Positions 1 through 6,959 of a stretch of 9,907 nt of DNA are shown piece by piece. The DNA is taken from assembly GCA_002749135.1 (NCBI GenBank), contig NVVY01000004.1:77755-87661 (forward strand). The letters are read 5' to 3'. Position numbers and translations under genes: made by a program. Numbering within the stretch: position 1 is the first letter of the stretch; every line of letters begins with the position of its first letter. Origin of the DNA: Alphaproteobacteria bacterium (GTDB taxonomy: Bacteria > Pseudomonadota > Alphaproteobacteria > Sphingomonadales > Emcibacteraceae). The notes beneath the pieces were generated by a model, which ran no database searches, was not told where the DNA came from, and worked only from the letters and a program-made list of their open reading frames with translations.

Positions 1-71
1 TTTCAGTTAAAGATGTTGAAGAAAAAACCTATGCCGATGATTTCACAATCATGTTTGAGGTGAGCTTATGA
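1..71 (+). CDS. 3' end of an unidentified upstream gene (partial)
   Basis: The frame beginning at base 3 is open from the left edge to a TGA at 69-71. It encodes about 22 residues ending in FTIMFEVSL. The stop overlaps the ATG of the OmpA-like gene (68-70) as ATGA, the usual arrangement of translationally coupled operon genes. The strong Shine-Dalgarno for that next gene (GAGG at 57-60) lies inside this coding tail. The fragment is too short to name a family. The alternating polar and hydrophobic end could be a terminal beta strand, but this is only an impression. The alternative is that the stretch is untranslated leader; the clean ATGA overlap argues for a real gene. Confidence 0.5.
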   Translation, partial: SVKDVEEKTYADDFTIMFEVSL

Positions 72-979
72 GCCGATTTTATTTATGCATTTTTTTATTA
101 TTAACGACTAATGCAAGCTTTGCAGAATCCTTTAATGATGATGGCGGCTGGTACCTAGGTGGTAAACTAGGCGCAACGGTATTAGATATTGAAGCGGCTA
201 ACCAAACAAGTGATCAGGACCCATCTACTGCCAGTATGGGGGTTGTAGCGGGTTATAATTTTAATGATTTTTTATCAGTTGAATCCGACTTAAGCTCTTT
301 TGGTAAATTTAAACAGGGTGCTGAGCCAGAGAAACTAGTCGCTTTTTCAACTTACTTACTGGGACGCTACCATGTATCTGATCGCGCAGCCCTATACGCC
401 AAAGTGGGTAATAGTATTATTGGAAATGACTTAAACCTCAGTGGTGGTATTGGTCTTAAATACCAAATATCACAACAATTAGAATTGGATACGGGTTATC
501 GTTTAATTGGTGATGTTCCTAATACTGAAGATGACCTGTATGAGTTCAGCGTGGGTATTAACTATAAATTTGGCAAGAACAAACCAGCACCTAAAGTAGT
601 GCCACCAGCCGAGCCTGTGATTGTACCCACAACACTTAATAGCAATACCTTATTTAAGTTTAATAGTGCAGAAATTAGCGATAGCAGCGCCTTAGCAAAA
701 TTAGCTAAAAAAATGTCTGCTAGCCATGTAGAAATCAGTGTGGAAATAGTGGCGTATACCGATACCAGTGGCCCAGAAGCTTATAACCTCAAGCTTTCTA
801 AAAAACGTGCCGAAGCGGTACGTGATTACTTTATTAAACAAGGAGTGAATAAACAAGTGATTAATACTGCTTGGAAAGGCGAGGCAAACCCAATCGCGTC
901 AAATAAAACCCGTGCCGGGCGTATTAAGAACCGCCGTGTAGATATTATCTATATTGAAAACAATGTGGTTTATCACTAA
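68..979 (+). CDS. OmpA-like outer-membrane protein with peptidoglycan-binding C-terminal domain
   Basis: The 303-residue protein has a signal peptide at about residues 1-19 (cleavage after NASFA). A small beta-barrel follows at about 26-168, with alternating Gly/aromatic strands from GGWYLGGKLG to the closing strand FSVGINYKF. A Pro-rich hinge covers about 172-187, and an OmpA C-terminal domain covers about 190-297. In that domain AYTDTSG, LSKKRAEAV and the final NRRVDI are the family hallmarks. Asp232 and Arg247 are 15 residues apart, as in the conserved Asp/Arg pair that binds diaminopimelate of peptidoglycan. The expected role is anchoring the outer membrane to the cell wall; porin activity cannot be judged. 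The start is supported by GAGG seven bases upstream. It overlaps the preceding gene by four bases and is probably co-transcribed with it. The barrel resembles small eight-strand OmpA/OmpW-like barrels rather than a large porin. Confidence 0.93.
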   Translation: MSRFYLCIFLLLTTNASFAESFNDDGGWYLGGKLGATVLDIEAANQTSDQDPSTASMGVVAGYNFNDFLSVESDLSSFGKFKQGAEPEKLVAFSTYLLGRYHVSDRAALYAKVGNSIIGNDLNLSGGIGLKYQISQQLELDTGYRLIGDVPNTEDDLYEFSVGINYKFGKNKPAPKVVPPAEPVIVPTTLNSNTLFKFNSAEISDSSALAKLAKKMSASHVEISVEIVAYTDTSGPEAYNLKLSKKRAEAVRDYFIKQGVNKQVINTAWKGEANPIASNKTRAGRIKNRRVDIIYIENNVVYH

Positions 980-1181
980 AACGTGGATGTTAGAAAATGA
1001 CTGCGGACGCTAATGGATTGAGATGTGACGTAAATCGTTAATTTCATTTTCTTCAGCGTCCTAGGAGGTCTTTAATCAAGTATTTGGAGGGCCTCCCTCA
1101 CTTCAACTGGAGTCGTCATATTTACCCCGCAACAAATAACTCATTAATTTGTCTGTGAAACCACGCATTTTTTCAATAAAA

Positions 1182-1242
1182 CGATTAACAACACCCCCGT
1201 TAACAAAATATGATAGCGTTAATCTGATAAAAAAGTTAATCG
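1182..1242. repeat. GTTAA/TTAAC box cluster upstream of the chemoreceptor
   Basis: CGATTAAC (1182-1189) and GTTAATCG (1235-1242) form a perfect 8-base inverted pair. Between them lie the palindrome GTTAAC (1199-1204) and GTTAATC (1218-1224). One more TTTAAC occurs at 1249-1254, next to the Shine-Dalgarno. The density is higher than elsewhere in this spacer and would suit a cooperative DNA-binding regulator. AT-rich intergenic DNA can also give such boxes by chance. Confidence 0.3.
1204..1230 (+). promoter_or_regulatory. possible sigma-28 (FliA) type promoter for the chemoreceptor
   Basis: TCTGATAA (1223-1230) matches 6 of 8 positions of the flagellar sigma-28 -10 consensus GCCGATAA. The eight bases 11 nt upstream (1204-1211, CAAAATAT) match 5 of 8 of TAAAGTTT. 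The element ends 40 bases before the ATG. Chemoreceptor genes are often in the sigma-28 class, which makes this plausible. The match is imperfect, and a sigma-70 -10 (TATGAT at 1209-1214) overlaps it without a good -35. Confidence 0.3.
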
Positions 1243-1270
1243 TCGCGATTTAACACGGAAGCTACGTAAG

Positions 1271-2827
1271 ATGAAAATAAAAACCAAATTGATCAGTTTA
1301 ACCGCCTTTGCCGTAGGTGCATTACTTTGTGTTGTCGCCTTAACTTGGACATCAACAGAAAAAGTGATTGTCATGAATAAGCAGGTGGACAATATAAGTA
1401 AGCTTAAATTGAGCTTATTAACACTGAGACACATTGAAAGTAACTTTTTATTGCAGGGTGAAATGCAATACCAAGCTAAATTTTCGCAGCGGTTCACGAT
1501 CTTTCAAAATGAGTTCTCACAATTACAACAAAACTTAACTGATTTTGACGTATCCATTCCAGCATTAAATAACTTACTTAACCTCACCGCTGATTATCAA
1601 ACCGCATTTAACAAGTTAGTCGACAACTATCAGCCCCTCGATTTAAATCATAATCTAGCGCTACGCAGTAACACGACAACCGCAGCAGAAAAAGTCGATA
1701 CTAAGCTCGTTGATATAAACCAAACCTTATCATCCCGTATTGTCGACTATGAAAATTTTATGGTAAGAATGACCATGACGATCTTGATCTTATTAGTCGG
1801 TGGATTATTTCTGTTATCGGTACTAATTAATAATTCTATTCGTCAACGTATCAGCTCGTTAAGTGATTTCATTGCCAGTATTACCCAAAACAACGACCTG
1901 ACAATCATCGCTGATATTAATCATAATGATGAATTATCACAAATTGAAGAAGATGTGAATCACCTGATTAGTAATTTCCGAGAACTCATTGGTAATGTGC
2001 AAAATGCGGTTGGAGAACTGGGCATAGCCTCAAGTCAATTACAAGATCGCAGCATCTCCTCTGAAGAAACGATCAAACACCAAGAAGGTGAAACCGATGC
2101 TGTCGCAACAGCCATCACCCAGATGAGTGCCACCATTCACGAAATAGCGGCAAATACGGAAAGTGCGGCAAATCAAGCAGCACAAAGTCAACAAGGTGCT
2201 CGCGAAGGTTTAATTGAAGTAAAAACCACCAAAGCCAGTATCGATACCTTATCTAACGATCTCATTAAGGCCAGTAATGAAATTGACAGTCTATCGCAAC
2301 TATCAGACAGCATAGGTTCAGTACTTGGGGTCATAGCCTCAATTGCAGATCAAACCAATCTGTTAGCATTAAATGCCGCCATTGAAGCTGCACGCGCAGG
2401 TGAGCAAGGCCGAGGTTTTGCCGTCGTCGCAGATGAAGTTCGTTCATTATCGCAAAGAACCAGTGCCTCCACCGAAGAAATAACCAACATTATTGCCAAG
2501 CTACAGAATCAGACTCGCGATGTGGTTGTGCATATTAATCGTTGCGAGGAGCAAGGTCGATTAAGTGTTGAGCAAGCTTACAGTGCAGAAACGCGTATTG
2601 AACAGATCATGACAGATTTACAAACTATCATGGGAACCAGCAATCAGATTGCCACATCGATTGAACAACAATCTAATGTGGTAGATGAAATTGGTCAGAA
2701 TGTGCTTTCGATGCAAAGTTTATCGAGAAAGAACTCAGATATTTCTCAAGAGAATACTCAAGTAGCCTATTCCATGGCCGCACAATCAGAAACATTAAAC
2801 ACGGCCATTACAGAATATAAGGTGTAG
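1271..2827 (+). CDS. methyl-accepting chemotaxis protein (transmembrane chemoreceptor)
   Basis: The 518-residue protein has the classic chemoreceptor order. TM1 is at about residues 7-27, a helical periplasmic sensor at about 29-165, TM2 at about 166-187, HAMP at about 188-241, and a long cytoplasmic coiled-coil signalling domain runs to the end. The hairpin tip that binds CheA and CheW is unmistakable at about 358-391 ([20 protein letters not shown], then [12 protein letters not shown]). Probable methylation helices flank it, for example around 279-300. There is no C-terminal NWETF-type pentapeptide for CheR/CheB docking. The sensor contains RHIESNFLL (53-61), recalling all-helical bundle sensors of the 4HB/HBM type. 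The ligand cannot be predicted. The start is supported by GGAAG at 1257-1261, nine bases upstream. The gene stands alone. Confidence 0.97.
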   Translation: MKIKTKLISLTAFAVGALLCVVALTWTSTEKVIVMNKQVDNISKLKLSLLTLRHIESNFLLQGEMQYQAKFSQRFTIFQNEFSQLQQNLTDFDVSIPALNNLLNLTADYQTAFNKLVDNYQPLDLNHNLALRSNTTTAAEKVDTKLVDINQTLSSRIVDYENFMVRMTMTILILLVGGLFLLSVLINNSIRQRISSLSDFIASITQNNDLTIIADINHNDELSQIEEDVNHLISNFRELIGNVQNAVGELGIASSQLQDRSISSEETIKHQEGETDAVATAITQMSATIHEIAANTESAANQAAQSQQGAREGLIEVKTTKASIDTLSNDLIKASNEIDSLSQLSDSIGSVLGVIASIADQTNLLALNAAIEAARAGEQGRGFAVVADEVRSLSQRTSASTEEITNIIAKLQNQTRDVVVHINRCEEQGRLSVEQAYSAETRIEQIMTDLQTIMGTSNQIATSIEQQSNVVDEIGQNVLSMQSLSRKNSDISQENTQVAYSMAAQSETLNTAITEYKV

Positions 2828-2845
2828 AACAGGTCAAAGATGCCT

Positions 2846-2882
2846 ACAGAGCCCAACTAGTTACTCACTATTTGGGCTCTGT
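2846..2882. terminator. 11-bp perfect hairpin between convergent genes
   Basis: ACAGAGCCCAA (2846-2856) pairs perfectly with TTGGGCTCTGT (2872-2882) around a 15-base loop. It sits 18 bases after the chemoreceptor stop and 17 bases after the MltA-like gene's stop on the other strand. The position and strength suit a bidirectional terminator or 3'-end-stabilising hairpin. Neither side has a strong T run, so intrinsic termination is not certain. Confidence 0.65.
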
Positions 2883-2899
2883 CATTGAGCTAGATTATG

Positions 2900-4114
2900 T
2901 TATTCCTTCAACAATAATATCCGTGCTTCAAAATAGTCAGGGAAGGTACGGTAAGTATTAATATAGTCATCCCAGTTTTTAAAATACCCACCTAAATAAT
3001 CCAGCTGATATTGGTTGTTTTCAAATGCACCACCCGTGTCAGCTAATACCGTTAATCGACTTTCGCCATTATGCGTCAGCATAATTAACTTACCTAAACC
3101 TAAATGCGCTAAATCACCTGCAACCGTCACTAACGGATAAACCGGGATCTTATAATTAGCATCTTTACCGTAACCCATTACAGAGTCCGTTTTCTTGAAG
3201 TACCAGTAACGACCTTGTTCTTCTTTCTTTAGATTACGCTGATAACCAATGCCGTTATTACGATGCACATTGAAAAACTGGCTAGTGATCTCGCTACTAC
3301 CGTCACTGGTAATATCACCACTGGTACTCTCATCATTAGTAATGTCGACTTTTACAGTGCCCTGCATTAATGAATCTTCCAGATCATAACGAGACAACCA
3401 CACCATAGGGTCGGCTAATTTATCTTTATCCAAAATACCAGTTAACACATCTTGTTTAGTCAATTTATGACGAGTTAAGCCGCGTTCAGCATCGCCCTGC
3501 TCAAGTGTTAGATATTTTTCATCATTCGGAATGGCATATAACGCATAAGGAGTTTCAGGGGTTTGCTTCGCAGTTCCTTTAGCGAGTTTAATATAATATT
3601 TGGTCAGTAAAATTTTATCGTCTGGAATGTTTTTTAACAGCGGTTTATTTTTGGCAAAGCCCTGCGCTTGCTTTTTATCTGGCATCCAGCGGATCACATC
3701 AAAATGTTTAACAATAAACTCTGCGTCCATCAAACGGCTTGGCGCACCGGCTAATTTATCTTCTTGCTCGATTTGGCAGATAAAATTAAGGGTGCGTTTT
3801 ACTCGTTCTAAATCGCCACCAAATTGCGCGGTCATGCCAGCGGTAATAATACCGGGGTCATAATCTTCACCTAAGGCAAGGTAATCCAGCGTACCTTTCG
3901 CAACACTGCAGAGCTCGGCAGTAGATGGCGTGACCATCTTGCCAAGAGCAGGACTTTTTTCTAGCTGGTAAATACGCTTTGCAGATGATGTAACTGCCGC
4001 ACTTAAGTTTAAGTTAAGATTTATGTTTTGGTGACTAACAATTGCAGTACTTGCATAAGTACTCCAGGCCACCAGCACATTAATGGTAAAGAGAAATAAA
4101 GAACTAGATTTCAT
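2900..4114 (-). CDS. secreted MltA-like protein with C-terminal 3D domain (putative lytic transglycosylase)
   Basis: The 404-residue protein has a signal peptide at about residues 1-22, with no Cys at the cleavage site, so it is probably soluble in the periplasm rather than a lipoprotein like MltA. The order follows the MltA family. A helical region covers about 65-145. LLTKYYIKLAKG (169-180) stands where the family has TGYYEP-like sequence. YALYAIPND is at 190-198, LTRHKLTKQDVLTG at 213-226, and QGTVKV (251-256) replaces IQGSG. RYWYFKK is at 302-308. The C-terminal 3D domain has LADTGGAF (357-364, Asp359) and LDYLGG (371-376, Asp372). MltA enzymes cleave peptidoglycan with a single aspartate, and both aspartates of the 3D signature remain. 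Two N-terminal substrate-groove motifs are degenerate, so activity is uncertain. Cys69 and Cys113 could form a disulfide. No strong Shine-Dalgarno is seen. The fold assignment is by motif order recalled from the family. Confidence 0.8.
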   Translation of the reverse strand: MKSSSLFLFTINVLVAWSTYASTAIVSHQNINLNLNLSAAVTSSAKRIYQLEKSPALGKMVTPSTAELCSVAKGTLDYLALGEDYDPGIITAGMTAQFGGDLERVKRTLNFICQIEQEDKLAGAPSRLMDAEFIVKHFDVIRWMPDKKQAQGFAKNKPLLKNIPDDKILLTKYYIKLAKGTAKQTPETPYALYAIPNDEKYLTLEQGDAERGLTRHKLTKQDVLTGILDKDKLADPMVWLSRYDLEDSLMQGTVKVDITNDESTSGDITSDGSSEITSQFFNVHRNNGIGYQRNLKKEEQGRYWYFKKTDSVMGYGKDANYKIPVYPLVTVAGDLAHLGLGKLIMLTHNGESRLTVLADTGGAFENNQYQLDYLGGYFKNWDDYINTYRTFPDYFEARILLLKE

Positions 4115-4180
4115 CGTTTTATAAATCTCGCTGTGATTGGTCGCTATAAAATAATAGTCATGGTGATTAACAGGCTTAAA

Positions 4181-4217
4181 TGTTTACAAGTGTATGTTTA
4201 TCACACCGATGTAAATC
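4181..4217. promoter_or_regulatory. TTTACA/TGTAAA dyad in the divergent intergenic region
   Basis: TTTACA (4183-4188) and TGTAAA (4210-4215) are perfect complements across 21 bases. GTGT (4190-4193) and ACAC (4203-4206) nest inside, almost sharing the centre. The element lies between the divergent MltA-like gene and the YigM relative, about 70 and 125 bases from their starts. The left box TGTTTACAA resembles one half of a BirA operator (GGTTTACAA), which is notable upstream of a likely biotin transporter. However, the halves point the wrong way for a normal BirA site. Any regulator is unknown. Confidence 0.25.
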
Positions 4218-4340
4218 TAACCATCAAATTTCAAACACAAAACTGTAATGCAATTTAGACAAAATATAAACTCTAATACTCGTAATTTACACTTCACTGA
4301 CATCTGTAATCCTATACAAAATTAATTAAGGTAACCATCA

Positions 4341-5225
4341 ATGCACTTTTTAATCATAACAAACTTGGTATGGGCTTTTTCGTTTAGCCTTATCGGCGTT
4401 TATCTGGCTGGTCAGGTTGATGCTTGGTTCTCGGTGCTATTTCGTATTGGCTTAGCCATGTTGGTATTTATCCCATTCTTAAAATTGGGCAACTTATCAC
4501 GTACCACGATTGTGAAAGTGATGGCGATTGGTGCTTGCCAGCTGGGTATTATGTACGGATTTTATTATCAGTCCTTCTTGCTGCTATCTGTACCAGAAGT
4601 TTTACTGTTTACTGTATTCACCCCTATTTACGTGACCTTAATAGATGATTTATTACATTCACGCTTCAACCCTTGGTATTTAGGTACGGCGATCATCGCG
4701 GTATTGGGTGCAGTGGTCATTAAATATGCCGGTATTAACGAAGGCTTCGTCGTTGGCTTCCTTGTTGTGCAAGGCGCGAATATTGCCATGGCGATTGGTC
4801 AGGTAGCCTATAAGAAACTCTCTGAAAACGAACTGAAAGATGTGAAACACAGTGAAGTATTTGGTTTGTTCTATATTGGCGCATTCCTAGTTGCCGTTGT
4901 CGCGTTCATGTTACTGGGCAGCACAGAAAAAATGCCAACGACTTCCACGCAATGGGGTGTATTAACTTACCTTGGTATTATAGCTTCAGGCTTAGGCTAC
5001 TTCATGTGGAATAAAGGCGCATGTTTGGTTAATGCGGGTACATTAGCCGCGATGAATAACGTGCTTGTACCGCTAGGCTTATTAGTGAATCTGGTGATTT
5101 GGAACCGCGATGCCGACTTAGGAAAGCTGGCGTTAGGCGGCGGTATTATTTTGCTATCACTGATATTTAACGAAACAGTGGTTAAGCAAAGAATAAAACA
5201 AAAAGAATTAGCGCAACAAGGCTAA
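4341..5225 (+). CDS. yigM: YigM-type DMT permease, probable biotin transporter
   Basis: The 294-residue, very hydrophobic protein has about ten membrane helices in two EamA halves (about 1-130 and 140-280). Sequence recalled from E. coli YigM runs in parallel: WAFSFSLIGVYLAGQVD near the N-terminus, QLGIMYGF and LLLFTVFTPIYVTLI in the first half, and LGIIASGLGYFMWNKGA plus GTLAAMNNVLVPLGLLVN in the second. YigM was reported as an energy-coupling-factor-independent biotin transporter in E. coli, and the broader family is annotated as carboxylate/amino-acid/amine exporters. Biotin uptake is therefore the best guess, transferred from a homologue. AAGGT at 4330-4334 supports the ATG. It is transcribed divergently from the MltA-like gene. 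No clear sigma-70 promoter was found. It ends with a short Lys/Gln-rich cytoplasmic tail. Confidence 0.85.
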   Translation: MHFLIITNLVWAFSFSLIGVYLAGQVDAWFSVLFRIGLAMLVFIPFLKLGNLSRTTIVKVMAIGACQLGIMYGFYYQSFLLLSVPEVLLFTVFTPIYVTLIDDLLHSRFNPWYLGTAIIAVLGAVVIKYAGINEGFVVGFLVVQGANIAMAIGQVAYKKLSENELKDVKHSEVFGLFYIGAFLVAVVAFMLLGSTEKMPTTSTQWGVLTYLGIIASGLGYFMWNKGACLVNAGTLAAMNNVLVPLGLLVNLVIWNRDADLGKLALGGGIILLSLIFNETVVKQRIKQKELAQQG

Positions 5226-5250
5226 TTGCTTAATGACTTGAATCTAGCAA

Positions 5251-5293
5251 TACCCTAGGTGATTTTTGTATGAATATTAAATTATCTAGGGTA
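5251..5293. terminator. long hairpin after the YigM-like gene
   Basis: Bases 5251-5265 pair with 5279-5293. The outer eight pairs (TACCCTAG with CTAGGGTA) are perfect. Seven more pairs follow, two of them G-T, leaving a 13-base loop. The stem begins 25 bases after the transporter stop. It would end or protect that transcript and insulate the next gene. Downstream sequence is not a clean T run (AACCCCTTTAAAACTTT), so classical intrinsic termination is uncertain. Confidence 0.5.
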
Positions 5294-5323
5294 AACCCCT
5301 TTAAAACTTTAAAAAATGAGTAC

Positions 5324-5354
5324 TTTTCAATAACGCCGTAATCTCTGCTACAAT
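5324..5354 (+). promoter_or_regulatory. candidate extended -10 promoter for the second permease
   Basis: TGCTACAAT (5346-5354) fits an extended -10 (TGN followed by TACAAT, 5 of 6 matches to TATAAT). TTTTCA (5324-5329) gives 4 of 6 matches to the -35 consensus but with a long 19-base spacer. Transcription would start near 5361, leaving a leader of about 20 bases. Together with the hairpin just upstream, this suggests independent transcription of the second permease. Confidence 0.45.
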
Positions 5355-5381
5355 CGCCTTTTTATACGCGAGCAGATCTCC

Positions 5382-6275
5382 ATGTACTTTTTACTCCCGC
5401 TATTCACCGTTATCATCTGGTCAGGCAATTCAATTGTTAATATCTTATCGACCAATGTCATCGCTCCCGAAACTATTTCCTTCTATCGTTGGTTTATTGC
5501 CTTAATTGCGCTTACGCCTTTTTTGATCAAACCGGTATGGAAAAAACGCCACGCGATTAAGCCTTATTTAGCCAGATTAGCATTCCTGGCATTACTCGGC
5601 ATGGCGATTAATCAATCCCTAGCCTACTTTGCGGCAGCTACAACGACAGTCACAAACATGACGTTGATTTTTTCTTTAGTGCCGTTATTAAGCTTAATAT
5701 TTAGTGTGCCATTACTTGGGCTAACATTAACGAAAAGAGCGGTGTTCGGTGCAGCAATATCACTGACGGGCTTGGTGTATATGTTAAGCCAGGGTCAAGT
5801 GAGTAACTTGCTGGCAGAAGGGCTTAATATTGGTGATTCGTTAATGCTGATTGCAGCCTGTAGTTACTCGTTGTACGGGGTGTTACTCAAACGCTGGCGT
5901 CTGCCGTTTAATAACTGGATAGCGCTGTATGTGCAGATGGTATTTGCCGTCATCATTTTATTACCTGTACTCACGTATAACGGCCAAGTAAGCCTGAGCA
6001 GTGAATCGTTACCGTTAGTATTATATGCGGCGATCCCAACCTCGATATTAGCCACTTGGTTATGGATGCAGAGCATTCACCATCTCGGCGCAGATAAGAC
6101 CGCCATGTTCATGAATTTATTACCGGTCTTTACCGCGATCATGGCGACCTTCATACTCGATGAACAACTTTCAAGTTATCAATTTATTGGTGGTACGTTG
6201 GTGCTTACAGGTGTGGCGATGACGCAGTTGAAATCGAAGAAGACGGCAGGGAAAGTAGTTACGATCCCGTCTTAG
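5382..6275 (+). CDS. EamA/DMT-family inner-membrane permease, substrate unknown
   Basis: The 297-residue protein is hydrophobic throughout, with about ten predicted membrane helices in two EamA repeats (about 1-135 and 150-285). Typical repeat features are TVIIWSGNSIV and SFYRWFIALIALTPF at the N-terminus, and near the C-terminus ATWLWMQSIHHLGADKTAMF, then LLPVFTAIMATFILDEQ, which is the standard end of a drug/metabolite transporter half. It ends in a Lys-rich cytoplasmic tail. Members export amino acids, purines and other metabolites, or take up small compounds; nothing here identifies the cargo. It is distinct from the YigM-like neighbour and not an obvious recent duplicate. The Shine-Dalgarno is weak (GAG near 5370). 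It faces the cob operon tail to tail. Confidence 0.9.
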   Translation: MYFLLPLFTVIIWSGNSIVNILSTNVIAPETISFYRWFIALIALTPFLIKPVWKKRHAIKPYLARLAFLALLGMAINQSLAYFAAATTTVTNMTLIFSLVPLLSLIFSVPLLGLTLTKRAVFGAAISLTGLVYMLSQGQVSNLLAEGLNIGDSLMLIAACSYSLYGVLLKRWRLPFNNWIALYVQMVFAVIILLPVLTYNGQVSLSSESLPLVLYAAIPTSILATWLWMQSIHHLGADKTAMFMNLLPVFTAIMATFILDEQLSSYQFIGGTLVLTGVAMTQLKSKKTAGKVVTIPS

Positions 6276-6297
6276 TCGAGCCCTTATATAAAACGAG

Positions 6298-6320
6298 CCC
6301 AAGTTATAACATCACTTGGG
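6298..6320 (-). terminator. hairpin at the end of the cob operon, between convergent genes
   Basis: CCCAAGT (6298-6304) and ACTTGGG (6314-6320) form a perfect 7-bp stem with a 9-base loop. Read on the minus strand, the stem is followed by CTCGTTTTATATAA, the better tail, so it probably ends the cob transcript 37 bases after the cobO stop. It could also serve the permease gene from the other side. A direct repeat CGAGCCC occurs at 6277-6283 and 6294-6300. Confidence 0.55.
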
Positions 6321-6356
6321 GTTCTACCCATTCACGTACCAATAATTTAATTAAAA

Positions 6357-6959
6357 CTACCAATCAACGCCTTTTCTAATTTTAATCCCAGCTCTGAATG
6401 CATGTTTGGTATCTTGAATATCACTGACGGTATCAGCCATTTCAATTAACTCAGCACTGGCACGTCGGCCTGTAACAATCACAGATTGCTCGCGTGGGCG
6501 GTTCTTTAATGCATTAAGAATCTCGTCTTTTGGCAAGTAGTCATAACTTAACATGTAAGTTAATTCATCCAGCAGCACCACGTGAATATCAGGATCTTTT
6601 AAAAATACTTTAGCCTGTTCCCATACGATTTTTGCAGCTTCAATATCGACTTCACGGTCTTGGGTATTCCAAGTAAAGCCAGTGCCCATCACCGCAAAAG
6701 GTACATCTAGCTTTTCTAACAGGTTACGCTCACCGCAATCCCATTTACCTTTAATAAACTGTACCACTGCGGCTTTATAACCATGGCCGACACAGCGCGT
6801 GACATTACCAAAACCCGCGGTGGATTTACCTTTACCATTACCCGTGATCACCAGCATAATACCGCGTTCTTCTTTGGCTTTTTCAACGCCTTTTTCAACC
6901 TTAATTTTACGGTTTCTCGATTTACGTAAATGCTTTTCTACTTCGGTCATTTCTGTCAT
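6357..6959 (-). CDS. cobO: corrinoid adenosyltransferase (CobO/BtuR/CobA type)
   Basis: The enzyme transfers the adenosyl group of ATP to the cobalt of reduced corrinoids, giving adenosyl-cobalamin or -cobinamide in the cytoplasm. From the chosen start it has 200 residues, near the 196 of E. coli BtuR. It shows the P-loop GNGKGKST (40-47), VQFIKGKW (66-73), GERN (76-79), GTGFTWNTQD (92-101), the Walker-B-like LLDELTY (129-135) and TGR (163-165), all in family order. A longer start at 6980 adds seven residues but lacks a good Shine-Dalgarno. The ATG at 6959 has GGGAAGGG 7 bases upstream and matches homologue length, so it is preferred. It is the last gene of the operon, with a 43-base gap after cobC. 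Adenosylation prepares corrinoids for CobU and CobS. Confidence 0.96.
   Translation of the reverse strand: MTEMTEVEKHLRKSRNRKIKVEKGVEKAKEERGIMLVITGNGKGKSTAGFGNVTRCVGHGYKAAVVQFIKGKWDCGERNLLEKLDVPFAVMGTGFTWNTQDREVDIEAAKIVWEQAKVFLKDPDIHVVLLDELTYMLSYDYLPKDEILNALKNRPREQSVIVTGRRASAELIEMADTVSDIQDTKHAFRAGIKIRKGVDW

Larger units (their letters stand above)
980..1270. other. 291-base non-coding spacer with inverted repeats
   Basis: I see no convincing gene here. GGACGCT (1005-1011) is perfectly complementary to AGCGTCC (1055-1061) across 43 bases. A compact dyad, GGAGG-G-CCTCC, sits at 1086-1096. Neither is followed by a T run, so neither is a textbook terminator. The right third holds a cluster of GTTAA/TTAAC boxes leading into the chemoreceptor start. 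The spacer could hold the end of the OmpA-like transcript, a small RNA or regulatory sites; the sequence alone does not decide. Confidence 0.4.

Noticed and set aside
1219..1497. 92-codon minus-strand open frame over the chemoreceptor start
   Set aside because: It lies antisense to the well-supported chemoreceptor and its promoter region, and has no recognisable domain.
3600..3863. 87-codon plus-strand open frame inside the MltA-like gene
   Set aside because: It is antisense to a coding region with family motifs; the composition is that of a shadow frame.
4157..4241. A complete BirA operator upstream of the YigM-like gene
   Set aside because: Neither half site has a matching partner at 15-16 bases in the required orientation; only isolated halves are seen.
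4286..4320. Sigma-70 promoter for the YigM-like gene (TTTACA with TGTAAT or TATACA)
   Set aside because: The hexamers are reasonable, but the spacers are 13 or 21 bases, outside the usual range.
4341..6275. The two permeases as a recent tandem duplication
   Set aside because: Their protein sequences share only the general EamA plan; N-termini, loops and motifs differ throughout.
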